Below are positions 50,706 to 58,889 of a stretch of DNA of 64,000 bases, piece after piece. The number at the start of each line of letters is the position of its first letter. Positions within the stretch are counted from its first letter, which is position 1. A program made the translations under genes and the position numbers. The notes under the pieces were generated by a model that saw only the letters and a list, made by a program, of their open reading frames with translations, ran no database searches and was not told the origin of the DNA. Source of the stretch: Kosakonia quasisacchari (lineage in GTDB: Bacteria > Pseudomonadota > Gammaproteobacteria > Enterobacterales > Enterobacteriaceae); contig NZ_SJOP01000016.1 of assembly GCF_004331415.1 (NCBI RefSeq), positions 55,841 to 119,840 on the forward strand, read 5' to 3'.

Positions 50706-50804
50706 TAATTTGTCCGAATTTAGCGATAAAGTGTCATTCTAGCTTGATTCCAACAGCGGCAAAAAACGTTATCGTAGTGGCCTGTTATTTTTTCAGAGAA
50801 GACA

Positions 50805-51986
50805 ATGATTACCCCCCTTCCCTCCCGTGGTAAGCAAAGCGTACTGCTGATTACCGGGATCCTGATGATTGCCACCACGCTGCGTGTCACCTTTACTGGC
50901 GCAGCGCCGCTGCTGGATGTCATTCGCACGGAATATGGTTTAACCACGGCGCAAACCGGTATGCTCACCACGCTGCCGCTGCTGGCTTTTGCATTGATAT
51001 CCCCCCTGGCGGCCGGGGTAGCGCGCCGTTTCGGCATGGAACGCAGTCTGTTCGCAGCGATGGTGCTGATTTGTCTTGGCATCGCCATTCGTTCTCTGCC
51101 CTCATCGCTGCTGCTGTTTACGGGGACAGCGATCATCGGTTGCGGGATCGCGCTCGGCAACGTGCTGCTGCCGGGGATAATAAAACGCGACTTCGCCCAG
51201 CATGTGGCGAAACTGACGGGCGCTTACTCACTCACCATGGGCGCAGCGGCGGCGCTCGGCTCGTCGGTCGTTGTGCCGCTGGCGCAACACGGTGCGGGCT
51301 GGCATGGCGCACTATTGATGCTGATGATCTTTCCGTTACTGGCACTATTGCTGTGGCTACCAAGATTGCGCCACGGCGCACCTGCGACACTCAGTCACTC
51401 CGGTGCGCTGCATAACCGCGGGATCTGGCGCTCCTGGCTTGCCTGGCAGGTCACGTTGTTTTTAGGGATCAACTCATTAATCTATTACATCGTGATTGGC
51501 TGGCTGCCGTCGATTCTGATAGCCCAAGGCTTCAGTGAAGCGCAGGCGGGTTCTGTACACGGCATTTTGCAACTGGCGACGGCAATGCCGGGCCTGCTGG
51601 TGCCGCTGGTTCTGCACCGGCTAAAAGATCAGCGCGGTATCGCTGTCGTGGTCGCGCTGCTGTGTGCCGTCGGTTCGTTAGGATTGTGGCTGGTGCCGGA
51701 ACATGCCACGCTCTGGACCCTTGTTTTTGGCTTTGGCTCCGGTGCGACGATGATCCTCGGGTTAACGTTTATCGGGCTGCGCGCCAGCTCCGCTCATCAG
51801 GCAGCCGCGCTTTCCGGCATGGCGCAATCGATCGGCTACCTGCTGGCAGCTTGTGGGCCGCCGCTAATGGGGAAAATTCACGATGCCAGCGGCAACTGGC
51901 ATCTTCCGCTGCTGGCGTGTGGTGTTTTATCAGTCATCATGGCGGTTTGCGGGGCGTTTGCCGGACGCGAACGCGAAATGATGTGA
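50805..51986 (+). CDS. nimT: MFS transporter NimT (2-nitroimidazole exporter, CynX family)
   Basis: A 393-residue, 12-span transporter of the CynX/NimT family (E. coli 393). Loop markers are AAGVARRFGMERSLFAAMV, LPGIIKRDFAQHVAKLTGAYSL and GLRASSAHQAAALSGMAQSIGYLLAA. E. coli NimT confers resistance to 2-nitroimidazole. Divergent from nimR. A bidirectional terminator lies after the stop. Confidence 0.88.
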   Translation: MITPLPSRGKQSVLLITGILMIATTLRVTFTGAAPLLDVIRTEYGLTTAQTGMLTTLPLLAFALISPLAAGVARRFGMERSLFAAMVLICLGIAIRSLPSSLLLFTGTAIIGCGIALGNVLLPGIIKRDFAQHVAKLTGAYSLTMGAAAALGSSVVVPLAQHGAGWHGALLMLMIFPLLALLLWLPRLRHGAPATLSHSGALHNRGIWRSWLAWQVTLFLGINSLIYYIVIGWLPSILIAQGFSEAQAGSVHGILQLATAMPGLLVPLVLHRLKDQRGIAVVVALLCAVGSLGLWLVPEHATLWTLVFGFGSGATMILGLTFIGLRASSAHQAAALSGMAQSIGYLLAACGPPLMGKIHDASGNWHLPLLACGVLSVIMAVCGAFAGREREMM

Positions 51987-52036
51987 CGTAGACAAATCCC
52001 TCACCACCTCTTCAGACGGTGGTTTAAGGGTGACAA

Positions 52037-52067
52037 CAAAAACAGGCCCGCAGGCCTGTTTTTTTAT
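52037..52067. terminator. bidirectional terminator nimT / amidotransferase gene
   Basis: Stem AACAGGCC / GGCCTGTT with a CGCA loop, A-rich on the left and seven T residues on the right. It separates two convergent genes. A second small hairpin (ACCACC / GGTGGT) precedes it at about 52003-52023. Confidence 0.92.
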
Positions 52068-52771
52068 TCACAAGCCGCACGCAGCATCGCCTGTACCAGC
52101 GGCACTGGACGCCCTGTGAGCGCCGCACGTTCATGCTGGAACAAGGTGGCGACAAAAAACGGGTGCGTCACCAACTCCACGGCACGGATTTCTCCGTCTT
52201 CATCCCAACCGGTAACACGCAGATCGCCGCTTTCCAGCTCGCGGGCAAACTCTTCTGCTACGCCAAAGCTGCACCGATAGGCTTCCTCAATCAGCTCACG
52301 ACCGTAAGCATGGGCAATTAACGTGTTAGGCCGCAGCTCAATAGCACCATTTTGATCCACCAGCGCACAGGTCAGCGGCGTAATCACCATTCGGCCGATG
52401 TTTTCCGTCTCGGCGTGCGCCGCATCTGCCCAGCCCAACACATTACGGGCATATTCAATGACCGCATGCTGGAAGCCGCCGCAGGTGCCAAGGAATGGCA
52501 CCGCGTTTTCACGCGCGTATTTAATGGCGATAAACGCGCCATTGGCATTTTTATAGGGGCTTCCCGGTACAACCCAGATGGCGTCATAGCCAACCAGATC
52601 TTCATCGCTGTTGATTTCGCTGGTGGGTAACCAGTCGTAATCAGCGGTAATTTCCAGCACGGCGGCGGCATCATCAATCGCCAGAGGGATCGCCTGATGC
52701 GCGACAACGTCGTGGTTGTAATCGCCGACCAGCGCGATGCGTAATGTTTTTTTCGGAGGAATGTGATGCAT
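52064..52771 (-). CDS. CTP synthase C-terminal-region-related (class I amidotransferase-like) protein
   Basis: A 235-residue cytosolic protein resembling the glutaminase half of CTP synthase. The nucleophile region is FLGTCGGFQHAVIEYARN (Cys present), with VVPGSPYKNANGAFIAIKYAR before it and THPFFVATLFQHERAALTGRP near the end. This family has members with selenocysteine at the active site; here it is plain Cys. No synthetase domain is attached, and substrate and partner are unknown. AAGGA precedes the ATG. Confidence 0.85.
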   Translation of the reverse strand: MHHIPPKKTLRIALVGDYNHDVVAHQAIPLAIDDAAAVLEITADYDWLPTSEINSDEDLVGYDAIWVVPGSPYKNANGAFIAIKYARENAVPFLGTCGGFQHAVIEYARNVLGWADAAHAETENIGRMVITPLTCALVDQNGAIELRPNTLIAHAYGRELIEEAYRCSFGVAEEFARELESGDLRVTGWDEDGEIRAVELVTHPFFVATLFQHERAALTGRPVPLVQAMLRAACE

Positions 52772-52874
52772 GAAAGTGTCCTTATGCCGGAGCAGATAAC
52801 GAATAACATAAGGAATATCACACTAGCTGTCTTTTAATGTAATCACAACACATTAAAATCAGCAGGCATATATC

Positions 52875-53423
52875 ATGCAAAATTATGAAAAAATACCTTT
52901 CCGGCAATGCATTATGGCGAACACTATGTACCAAACCAAAATTCTCGTCAGTGCGTGTCTGATGGGCTTCAAAGTCCGTTACAACGGCAGTGCGAAAATA
53001 GCGCTGCCGGAGACGCTGCAACGCTGGCAGCAGGAAGATCGTCTGGTGATCCACTGCCCGGAACTGGCGGCAGGTTTACCCGTACCGCGAAAACCGGCGG
53101 AGATTGTCGCAGGTCACGGCGCAGACGTGATGCGCGAACAGGCGCGGATTGTTGAAAATGATGGGCGGGACGTTACCGCACACTATCAGTTAGCCGCCTG
53201 GCTGGCGCTAGAGGCTGCGCAAAACGCGGGGTGTCGCGCAGCGCTGCTCACCGATGGCAGCCCCACCTGCGGCAGCCAGTTTATCTATAATGGAACCTTC
53301 AGCGGCACGCGGCGGCAAGGTATGGGCGTAGCGGCCGCGCTGCTGGAAGAACACGGCATTCGCGTCTTTTCCGAGCGGCAATTATCGGCGCTGGCGGCGT
53401 GGATTGAAGAGAGGGAGAGGTAA
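52875..53423 (+). CDS. DUF523 family protein
   Basis: A small cytosolic DUF523 protein, 182 residues from this ATG. The conserved family core starts at KILVSACLMGFKVRYNGS, so the true start may be the internal ATG at 52926 (165 residues). AGCAGG eight bases before 52875 favours the longer form; neither is certain. Conserved Cys lie in SACLMG, HCPELAAGLPVPR and DGSPTCGSQFIYNGTF, suggesting a metal or Fe-S site by inference. Three bases before yeaO; an operon is likely. Confidence 0.82.
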   Translation: MQNYEKIPFRQCIMANTMYQTKILVSACLMGFKVRYNGSAKIALPETLQRWQQEDRLVIHCPELAAGLPVPRKPAEIVAGHGADVMREQARIVENDGRDVTAHYQLAAWLALEAAQNAGCRAALLTDGSPTCGSQFIYNGTFSGTRRQGMGVAAALLEEHGIRVFSERQLSALAAWIEERER

Positions 53424-53425
53424 CC

Positions 53426-53773
53426 ATGATCCAATGCAAACGGGTGTATGATTCCGCCGCCGATGACGACGGCTACCGGGTGTTAGTCGACAGGCTCTGG
53501 CCGCGCGGCATTAAGAAAACGGATTTGGCCTTTGATGAATGGAACAAAGCGCTGGCACCGTCAACGGAACTGCGCAAAGCGTTTCACGGCGAAGCTATTG
53601 ATTTCGCCGCGTTCAGTGAAATCTATCGTCAGGAACTTGCCGCACAGGAAGCGGAAGGGAAAAAGCTGGCGGCCCGCGAAAAGAAAGGCACCGTCACGCT
53701 GTTATACGCGGCAAAAAACACTGAGCAAAACCAGGCGCTGGTGCTGGCGCAATGGCTACGCTCGTTGAATTAA
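53426..53773 (+). CDS. yeaO: DUF488 protein YeaO
   Basis: A 115-residue DUF488 protein, the same length as E. coli YeaO. Conserved features are QCKRVYDSAADDDGYRVLVDRLWPRGIKK, WNKALAPSTELRKAFH and VTLLYAAKNTEQNQALVL. Function unknown. It is coupled to the upstream DUF523 gene (two-base gap) and its end overlaps the next convergent gene by four bases. Confidence 0.92.
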   Translation: MIQCKRVYDSAADDDGYRVLVDRLWPRGIKKTDLAFDEWNKALAPSTELRKAFHGEAIDFAAFSEIYRQELAAQEAEGKKLAAREKKGTVTLLYAAKNTEQNQALVLAQWLRSLN

Positions 53774-54075
53774 CTGATTACGCGCTCGCGAACATCCAGG
53801 GGTTCGCTGTCCGGCTGCAGCGGCATCAGATGTTCGGCGCGCACAAACGCGAACCCGTGTTGGCCATCAAAAGCGGTCACATCGCCGGTTACCAGCCACA
53901 GCGCACGCGCGGCATTACGCGGCATTTCCGTGACCACACCGTTCACCGGGTTAAGAAAACGCTCGCCGGGCTGACACAGCCCAAAAAGCTCAACAGATTT
54001 GCCAATATTGCCACGACCATTGGCGGTTTGGGCGCCGATAATTAAAGCCGGGCTGCCCGGACGTAACTGGAACAT
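53770..54075 (-). CDS. conserved hypothetical protein
   Basis: A 101-residue protein beginning MFQLRPGSPALIIGAQ, with NIGKSVELFGLCQPGERF, ALWLVTGDVTAFDGQHGF and AEHLMPLQP. I do not recognise a function. The pattern (GKSVEL, a Trp-rich turn, VRAEHLMPL) resembles small proteins common in enterobacterial accessory and phage-like regions, and a beta-rich fold is likely. A GAGAG-like site is near the ATG at 54075; a 31-codon upstream extension is possible but poorly supported. Not at this place in K-12. Confidence 0.65.
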   Translation of the reverse strand: MFQLRPGSPALIIGAQTANGRGNIGKSVELFGLCQPGERFLNPVNGVVTEMPRNAARALWLVTGDVTAFDGQHGFAFVRAEHLMPLQPDSEPLDVRERVIS

Positions 54076-54168
54076 GCTTCTCTCATGCGCTCCCGCGCCA
54101 GTTAAAAAATAGGATAATTCTGAGTGAGAAGTGTACCCTGGCGACCCGGCGATTGTCACGCAGTGCAA

Positions 54169-54402
54169 TTACGGGTGGTCGCGCCGCCACAGCGCCCATT
54201 CATCAATCACCTCGCCACCCGGCAATTTACACTCTGTGCGTACGCCCTGCGGGCTTTGCACAGGCACGCGCTCGCCGCCCCGCTGCTGGCAATAAACCGC
54301 CGCCGGGTTTGCCATACCGATTTGTGGGTGGCGGGGAGATTCAGGTTGTGAGGAAGAACACGCCGCGAGAACAACGGGTAACGCCAGTAACCAATAACGC
54401 AT
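54169..54402 (-). CDS. yoaF: DUF333 lipoprotein YoaF
   Basis: A 77-residue (E. coli about 84) outer-envelope lipoprotein. The signal ends in LAAC, lipidated Cys at residue 15. The DUF333 core reads GMANPAAVYCQQRGGERVPV and CKLPGGEVIDEWALWRRDHP. Function unknown. AAGGA twelve bases upstream of the ATG. The E. coli order yeaO-yoaF is preserved. Confidence 0.92.
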   Translation of the reverse strand: MRYWLLALPVVLAACSSSQPESPRHPQIGMANPAAVYCQQRGGERVPVQSPQGVRTECKLPGGEVIDEWALWRRDHP

Positions 54403-54511
54403 CTTTTTTTCCTTAAATCGCCTGTAAACCGCTTTCCAGCATAGCCACGCGGCAGAGATATCTCCATGATTTCTCCATTCTTACTGCACTTTCAGCGGGT
54501 ATAGTTAGCCT

Positions 54512-54588
54512 CGTTCTCACCCATGACCAGAGAACATCATTCCGTAATCAATGAGTTTTTGCCCCGCTTCATCAACGGGGCTTTTTTT
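54512..54588 (+). ncRNA. candidate small RNA with strong terminator
   Basis: A -10-like TATAGT at 54500-54505 (weak -35 TTCTTA 16 bases earlier) followed about 75 bases later by a perfect terminator (GCCCCG / CGGGGC, nine-base loop, seven T residues, 54561-54588). No open reading frame of note lies between them. No gene on this strand lies upstream that would need this terminator, since yoaF points left. Promoter and transcript are inferred. Confidence 0.4.
54561..54588 (+). terminator. terminator without an upstream plus-strand gene
   Basis: Stem GCCCCG / CGGGGC with loop CTTCATCAA and seven T residues. The nearest plus-strand gene upstream, yeaO, is 790 bases away with two minus-strand genes between. 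Confidence 0.85.
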
Positions 54589-54812
54589 CGTTATTGCCTG
54601 CTAATTTTTAGCGCCAGCTCGCCACGATATGTAAAACCCTCTTTTTTCATGATTTAATGACGCGCCCTGGATGTTTTTAGCATCAATGAAGCGATGTATT
54701 AATTTAAAAAATAAAGAAAAAAAACACTTTATTCGTCTCGATTAAGTGTATCTCTGTGACGTGAAGACTTGAGAAAAATCTCATTTTCTTCTATTTCTTA
54801 TACAATTGATTT

Positions 54813-54829
54813 CTGGCGATTATCGCCAG
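54813..54829. promoter_or_regulatory. palindrome abutting the yoaJ ribosome site
   Basis: CTGGCGA-TTA-TCGCCAG, a perfect 7-bp hairpin ending one base before AAAGGAG of yoaJ. It could be an operator, or an mRNA hairpin affecting access to the ribosome site. TATACA at 54799-54804 is a possible -10 just upstream. Confidence 0.45.
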
Positions 54830-54842
54830 CAAAGGAGTTTTC

Positions 54843-54917
54843 GTGAGAAAGACAACCATCATTATGCTCGTCGTGGCGGTTATTGCTGTGGCCGGAACCC
54901 AATTCGGTTGGTGGTAA
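54843..54917 (+). CDS. yoaJ: small membrane protein YoaJ
   Basis: A 24-residue protein (GTG start) reading MRKTTIIMLVVAVIAVAGTQ then FGWW. It matches E. coli YoaJ (24 residues, also KTTIIM.. and GWW at the end) over its whole length. It is a single hydrophobic span with a short basic N-terminus. AAAGGAG five bases before the GTG is an excellent ribosome site. In E. coli YoaJ is an expressed membrane microprotein of unknown role. yoaK is not recognisable after it. Confidence 0.85.
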   Translation: MRKTTIIMLVVAVIAVAGTQFGWW

Positions 54918-55015
54918 TTGCGCGTCAGGATTTTTATTAAGCCGTAAGCCTAAGCGCATGATGGAGTCATCTGAACAGAACACCACCATCTCATTGATTT
55001 GGGCAGGAGCTCGCT

Positions 55016-56848
55016 ATGTTCACTGGTCTCAAAAAAAGCGAAAGCAAACGGCTTGCCGCTCTGGAGCTGCTGAGTAAGGAAGACAAATCCCGCGATGCAG
55101 CGCTAGCCGAATTTGCGCGTCTGGCTTGTGAGGTGATGGGCGTTGAAGGATGCTTTATCACAACATTTGACGACGAATTTCAATATATCAAATATGTTAA
55201 GAATATCCCGATTGAGCACGTCAAAATTCGTATCGAACAGACCATGTGCCAATATTCGCTGCACGGTTGCCAGACCGTTATTAGTTCTGATACCCGGCTC
55301 GATGAACGATTTAATCATCAACCTTTGGTAAAAAGCGGAAATATTCTTTTTTACGCTTCAGCACCAATGATAAATAAAGAAGGCACGGTGCTGGGCACGT
55401 TATGTGTCAGTCACCCTGAAATCTATACGCCGACATCACGGCAGATAACCAATTTCCACCGCGTCACTGCACTTGCCACCGTTTATCTTGAATCTTGCTA
55501 TACCATCGGTTTGATCGATGCCCTCACCAGTTTACCGAATCGCCAGTTTCTGGTGAAAGAGATGGAGCGGTTAACGCTGGAAAAGGCGAGCGGCAGCTAC
55601 GCCCTGATGATTTTTGACTGTATTGATATGCCGCGCGCGTATGAATTATCCCGCTACCTGGGCGTGGAAGCGCTGGAGAAGATGCTCCGCAGTTTTGGAC
55701 CACTGCTGCGCTTGCGCTTGAAGCTGAAAGAAGAAACCACGCTGTATGCTTTCACCACCGGTCGCTACGCTGTATTGGTGGATATGGACTATGCGTTGAC
55801 GCTGGCAAAACGGGCAGAAAAATTGCCCGGAATACAGGCGAAAATCACCGGCGATATCGATATCAATCTGACTATTCACGCAGGCTATGTGCAATTTTCG
55901 CCACAGGAAGATAACGTTCAGGAGATTGTGCGTCAGGCCATCAGCGCCCTGCATGAATCGATTCGCGAAAAGATTCGGGTGTTGCAGTTCAACCCGATTC
56001 TCGATCACAAGCGGAATAAAGATTTTAAACTGCTCTACGATCTCAGCGAGGCAATCAAAGCCACCGATCAACTCTACCTCGTTTTTCAACCCAAAATTTC
56101 GCTGCGTTCTGGCAAAACCGAAGGCGTGGAAGCGCTGCTGCGCTGGAAGCACCCGGAACTGGGCCAGATCTCACCAGCAGTGATTGTGGCGCTGGCGGAA
56201 AAAACCACGTTGATGTCTGATTTGACGCAGTGGGTGATCAAGCCCGTGATTTCTCAGCTTCAACAATGGAGACAGCAAGGTATTCTGCTGCCGGTGTCGA
56301 TTAACGTCACGGTCAGTGATTTTTCGCGCCCCGGATTTGCCGATGAGCTGGAACAGAACGTACTGGCCGCCGGGCTGTACACGTCGGATCTGCGTATTGA
56401 ATGCCTGGAGACGGAGAAAGTGCTGGAAAGTGACCCGGCACTCGAAGAACTCGACCGTTTAAAATTGCTCGGCTTTACCATTTTGCTGGATGACTTTGGC
56501 GCAGGATACAGCAATATCAGTTACTTACGCCGCATCCCTATTGATGTGATTAAGCTCGACCGTTCGCTGGTTAGCCAGGTCACCACCGACACCGGCAGCC
56601 GGATTATCGCCCGTAACGTCATTATGATGCTCAAAGAGTTGCATTATGTGGTGCTGGCGGAAGGGATTGAAGATCTGGAAACCGCGCGAATGCTTGCCGA
56701 GTACGGCTGCGATGAAGCCCAGGGCTATCTGTTCTCACGCCCGTTGTCGCCCGAGGAGATCCCGGCCTGGCTCGCGGATAACAAACCGTTCCGCTTGTTG
56801 TCGAAGATCGCGACAGAGCTGCAGCAGCAACATTTGTACGGTTCGTAA
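55016..56848 (+). CDS. GAF / degenerate GGDEF / EAL cyclic-di-GMP phosphodiesterase
   Basis: A 610-residue cytosolic signalling protein. A GAF domain (about residues 20-160) resembles that of E. coli YeaP. The GGDEF domain (170-330) is degenerate: the signature is replaced by TTGRY at 247-251, so no cyclase activity is expected. The EAL domain (345-600) has E372-A-L, INVTVSDF, LLDDFGAGYSNI, KLDRS and LAEGIED..GCDEAQGY, which looks catalytically complete for c-di-GMP hydrolysis. It occupies the yeaP position. AGGAG precedes the ATG. A strong hairpin follows. Confidence 0.9.
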   Translation: MFTGLKKSESKRLAALELLSKEDKSRDAALAEFARLACEVMGVEGCFITTFDDEFQYIKYVKNIPIEHVKIRIEQTMCQYSLHGCQTVISSDTRLDERFNHQPLVKSGNILFYASAPMINKEGTVLGTLCVSHPEIYTPTSRQITNFHRVTALATVYLESCYTIGLIDALTSLPNRQFLVKEMERLTLEKASGSYALMIFDCIDMPRAYELSRYLGVEALEKMLRSFGPLLRLRLKLKEETTLYAFTTGRYAVLVDMDYALTLAKRAEKLPGIQAKITGDIDINLTIHAGYVQFSPQEDNVQEIVRQAISALHESIREKIRVLQFNPILDHKRNKDFKLLYDLSEAIKATDQLYLVFQPKISLRSGKTEGVEALLRWKHPELGQISPAVIVALAEKTTLMSDLTQWVIKPVISQLQQWRQQGILLPVSINVTVSDFSRPGFADELEQNVLAAGLYTSDLRIECLETEKVLESDPALEELDRLKLLGFTILLDDFGAGYSNISYLRRIPIDVIKLDRSLVSQVTTDTGSRIIARNVIMMLKELHYVVLAEGIEDLETARMLAEYGCDEAQGYLFSRPLSPEEIPAWLADNKPFRLLSKIATELQQQHLYGS

Positions 56849-56860
56849 TGCCCACAAATT

Positions 56861-56893
56861 AGCCTGACTGTTGTATTTCGCAACAGTCAGGCT
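56861..56893 (+). terminator. terminator after the EAL gene
   Basis: Perfect 13-bp stem (AGCCTGACTGTTG / CAACAGTCAGGCT) with a seven-base loop, followed by TTGTC. Strong hairpin but short T tract; it separates the gene from the sigma-28 promoter of the next. Confidence 0.75.
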
Positions 56894-56979
56894 TTGTCAC
56901 GAAAATGTCATAAAACACCGAAGATATTCTCCTTCAATAACTTAACGCCAATTTTGCTCACCGGGCCGTTTTCCCCCAT

Positions 56980-57006
56980 TAAAGCTGGGCTTAAACCCGT
57001 CGATAT
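56980..57006 (+). promoter_or_regulatory. sigma-28 (FliA) promoter of the chemoreceptor gene
   Basis: TAAAGCTG-N11-GTCGATAT, close to the flagellar consensus TAAAGTTT-N11-GCCGATAA with exact spacing. It ends 52 bases before the ATG of the chemoreceptor. Confidence 0.85.
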
Positions 57007-57058
57007 TGCTGGTGTGCGCTCTATTTTGCGCCTCACTGACTATGGGAAGTATCGATTG

Positions 57059-58648
57059 ATGAAGCTCAACCACCTCACTATCGGGCAACGGCTCGGTTTC
57101 CTGGCGGCCATTCTTTTACTGGCAACGCTGTTTATGGGTATTCGCGGGTTGTCGATTAACGCCAGCGGATTAGTACAAAACCAACAGATCATGGCCACGG
57201 AGAAGGTGGTTGCGGACAGTATCGACACGGCCCGCAACGCGCAAGTACAGTTTAAAATTCAGGTTCAGGAGTGGAAAAACACCTTGCTGCGCGGCGCACA
57301 AGGACAGCAAGCGTTCGACAAGTATAAAAACGCCTTTGTCGAACAGAGCCAAAAAACGCAGGCACTATTAAAAACGCTCAGCGAACTGTTGCCGCAAATT
57401 GGCCTCTCCAATACCGAGGCCGTCAAAACCATCGCGCTGCATGCTGAGCTGGAAAGCCAGTATCTGGCTGCGCTGCAACAATACAATGTTCAGAACATTA
57501 CCAGCGCCCAACGTGTCGACCATCTGGTGACGGGAATCGATCGTGAGCCAACACGGATGATTGATGAGATGGTCGCCAGCACGCTGAAACAAGCGGAGCT
57601 TATCCGTGCGCAGACCGACACGCGTAGCCATGAGCATTACCAGCAGACACGCCTGATGCTCATGCTGGTGATGGTATTCACGTTGATGGTCGGCATGCTG
57701 ATCACCTGGTGGCTGATCCGCAGTATCACTCACCCTCTGGCGCAGGCGGTATCGGTTGCCCGCAATGTCGCAGCCGGTGACTTACAGTCTGCTATCGTGG
57801 TGTCCGGGCGCGATGAAACCGCCGAGCTGATGCACGCCCTGCAGGAGATGAACGGTAACCTGACGCGTATCGTTACCGGAGTACGTTCCGGTACAGAAAC
57901 GATTGCCGGTGCGTCGCAGCAAATCGCCAGCGGCAGCCGTGAGCTTTCGTCGCGTAATGAAGCGCAGGCCAGCGCGCTGGAACAAACGGCGGCGTCGATG
58001 GAAGAGCTCACGTCAGTAGTAAAAAACAACGCCGAGAATTCGCGTGTCGCCAGCGATATCACCCGGGAAGCAACCCGTGTGGCAAACCAGGGCGGCGAAG
58101 TGGTTGAACAAGTAGTCACCACAATGAGTGAAATTAATCTGCTCTCTGGCGAAATCAGCAACATTATTGGCGTTATCGACAGTATCGCCTTCCAGACCAA
58201 TATTCTGGCGCTGAACGCTGCCGTTGAGGCCGCGCGCGCAGGAACCGAAGGGCGCGGCTTTGCGGTTGTTGCAGCAGAAGTCCGGGCGCTGGCGCAACGC
58301 TCCGCGACAGCGGCGAAAGAGATCAGTGATTTGATCCAGCGCTCAGTCAGCCGTATTGATGAAGGCAATAAGCTGGTGAAAAACGCCGGTAACGCCATGG
58401 AAGAGATCATGCAAAGCGTGGGACGCGTCAGCCAGTTGGTGGAGACGATTTCGCTGGCCAGTAATGAGCAAAGTACGGGCATCGATCAGGTGCACATCGC
58501 CATTACCCAGATGGATGCCGCCACACAGCAGAACGCTACGCTGTCGCAGGAATCTTCGGCCGCCGCGCACGCAATGCAGCAGCAGGCAGAGAATTTGTTG
58601 GAGATGGTGCAGATTTTCAAACTGCATGAGCAGCGCAACCCAGCATAG
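57059..58648 (+). CDS. methyl-accepting chemotaxis protein
   Basis: A 529-residue chemoreceptor. One membrane span near residues 13-29, a periplasmic four-helix sensor of about 180 residues (31-210), a second span LMLMLVMVFTLMVGMLITWW, a HAMP domain (RSITHPLAQAVSVARNVAAGDL) and the signalling hairpin with DSIAFQTNILALNAAVEAAR. No C-terminal CheR-docking pentapeptide (NWETF-like) is seen. The ATG at 57059 places the first span at the start; a 55-codon upstream extension would cross the sigma-28 promoter. Ligand unknown. Not in this place in K-12. Confidence 0.93.
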   Translation: MKLNHLTIGQRLGFLAAILLLATLFMGIRGLSINASGLVQNQQIMATEKVVADSIDTARNAQVQFKIQVQEWKNTLLRGAQGQQAFDKYKNAFVEQSQKTQALLKTLSELLPQIGLSNTEAVKTIALHAELESQYLAALQQYNVQNITSAQRVDHLVTGIDREPTRMIDEMVASTLKQAELIRAQTDTRSHEHYQQTRLMLMLVMVFTLMVGMLITWWLIRSITHPLAQAVSVARNVAAGDLQSAIVVSGRDETAELMHALQEMNGNLTRIVTGVRSGTETIAGASQQIASGSRELSSRNEAQASALEQTAASMEELTSVVKNNAENSRVASDITREATRVANQGGEVVEQVVTTMSEINLLSGEISNIIGVIDSIAFQTNILALNAAVEAARAGTEGRGFAVVAAEVRALAQRSATAAKEISDLIQRSVSRIDEGNKLVKNAGNAMEEIMQSVGRVSQLVETISLASNEQSTGIDQVHIAITQMDAATQQNATLSQESSAAAHAMQQQAENLLEMVQIFKLHEQRNPA

Positions 58649-58837
58649 CTCGCGGTGACTCGCTCCTGACACAGCGCAGGGGCTGTTCAATCAGTAAGAG
58701 TGATGAATTAATACGCTGATCATAAATTTTATCAATCCATCCGCAGAAAAATTTGCGTTTGCGCTCTTTATGCCAATAGGTTATAAAGTGCGCAAGTGAT
58801 GGATATACGCTTTAACAATCTCAAAAAAATCTTCGCT

Positions 58838-58873
58838 GGCAGTTTTGATGTCGAAACTGCCATCTTTCTTTTT
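58838..58873. terminator. hairpin between chemoreceptor and glycosyltransferase genes
   Basis: Stem GGCAGTTT / AAACTGCC with an eight-base loop, followed on the plus strand by ATCTTTCTTTTT and on the minus strand by AGCGAAGATTTTTTT. It probably terminates both convergent genes, though it is 190 bases after the chemoreceptor stop. Confidence 0.65.
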
Positions 58874-58889
58874 ACTTTCTCTCTTCCCT

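Larger units (their letters stand above)
54403..54842. other. yoaF-yoaJ intergenic region
   Basis: 440 bases. The left part may hold a small RNA (see 54512-54588). The middle, about 54590-54790, is A/T-rich with no gene. The right end has a palindrome directly before the yoaJ ribosome site. Confidence 0.5.

Noticed and set aside
52427..52520. Selenocysteine codon in the amidotransferase-like gene
   Set aside because: The active-site codon is a normal Cys codon and no in-frame TGA is present.
54918..54960. yoaK after yoaJ
   Set aside because: A TTG-started nine-codon frame vaguely recalls its first residues but stops at once; no credible yoaK product.
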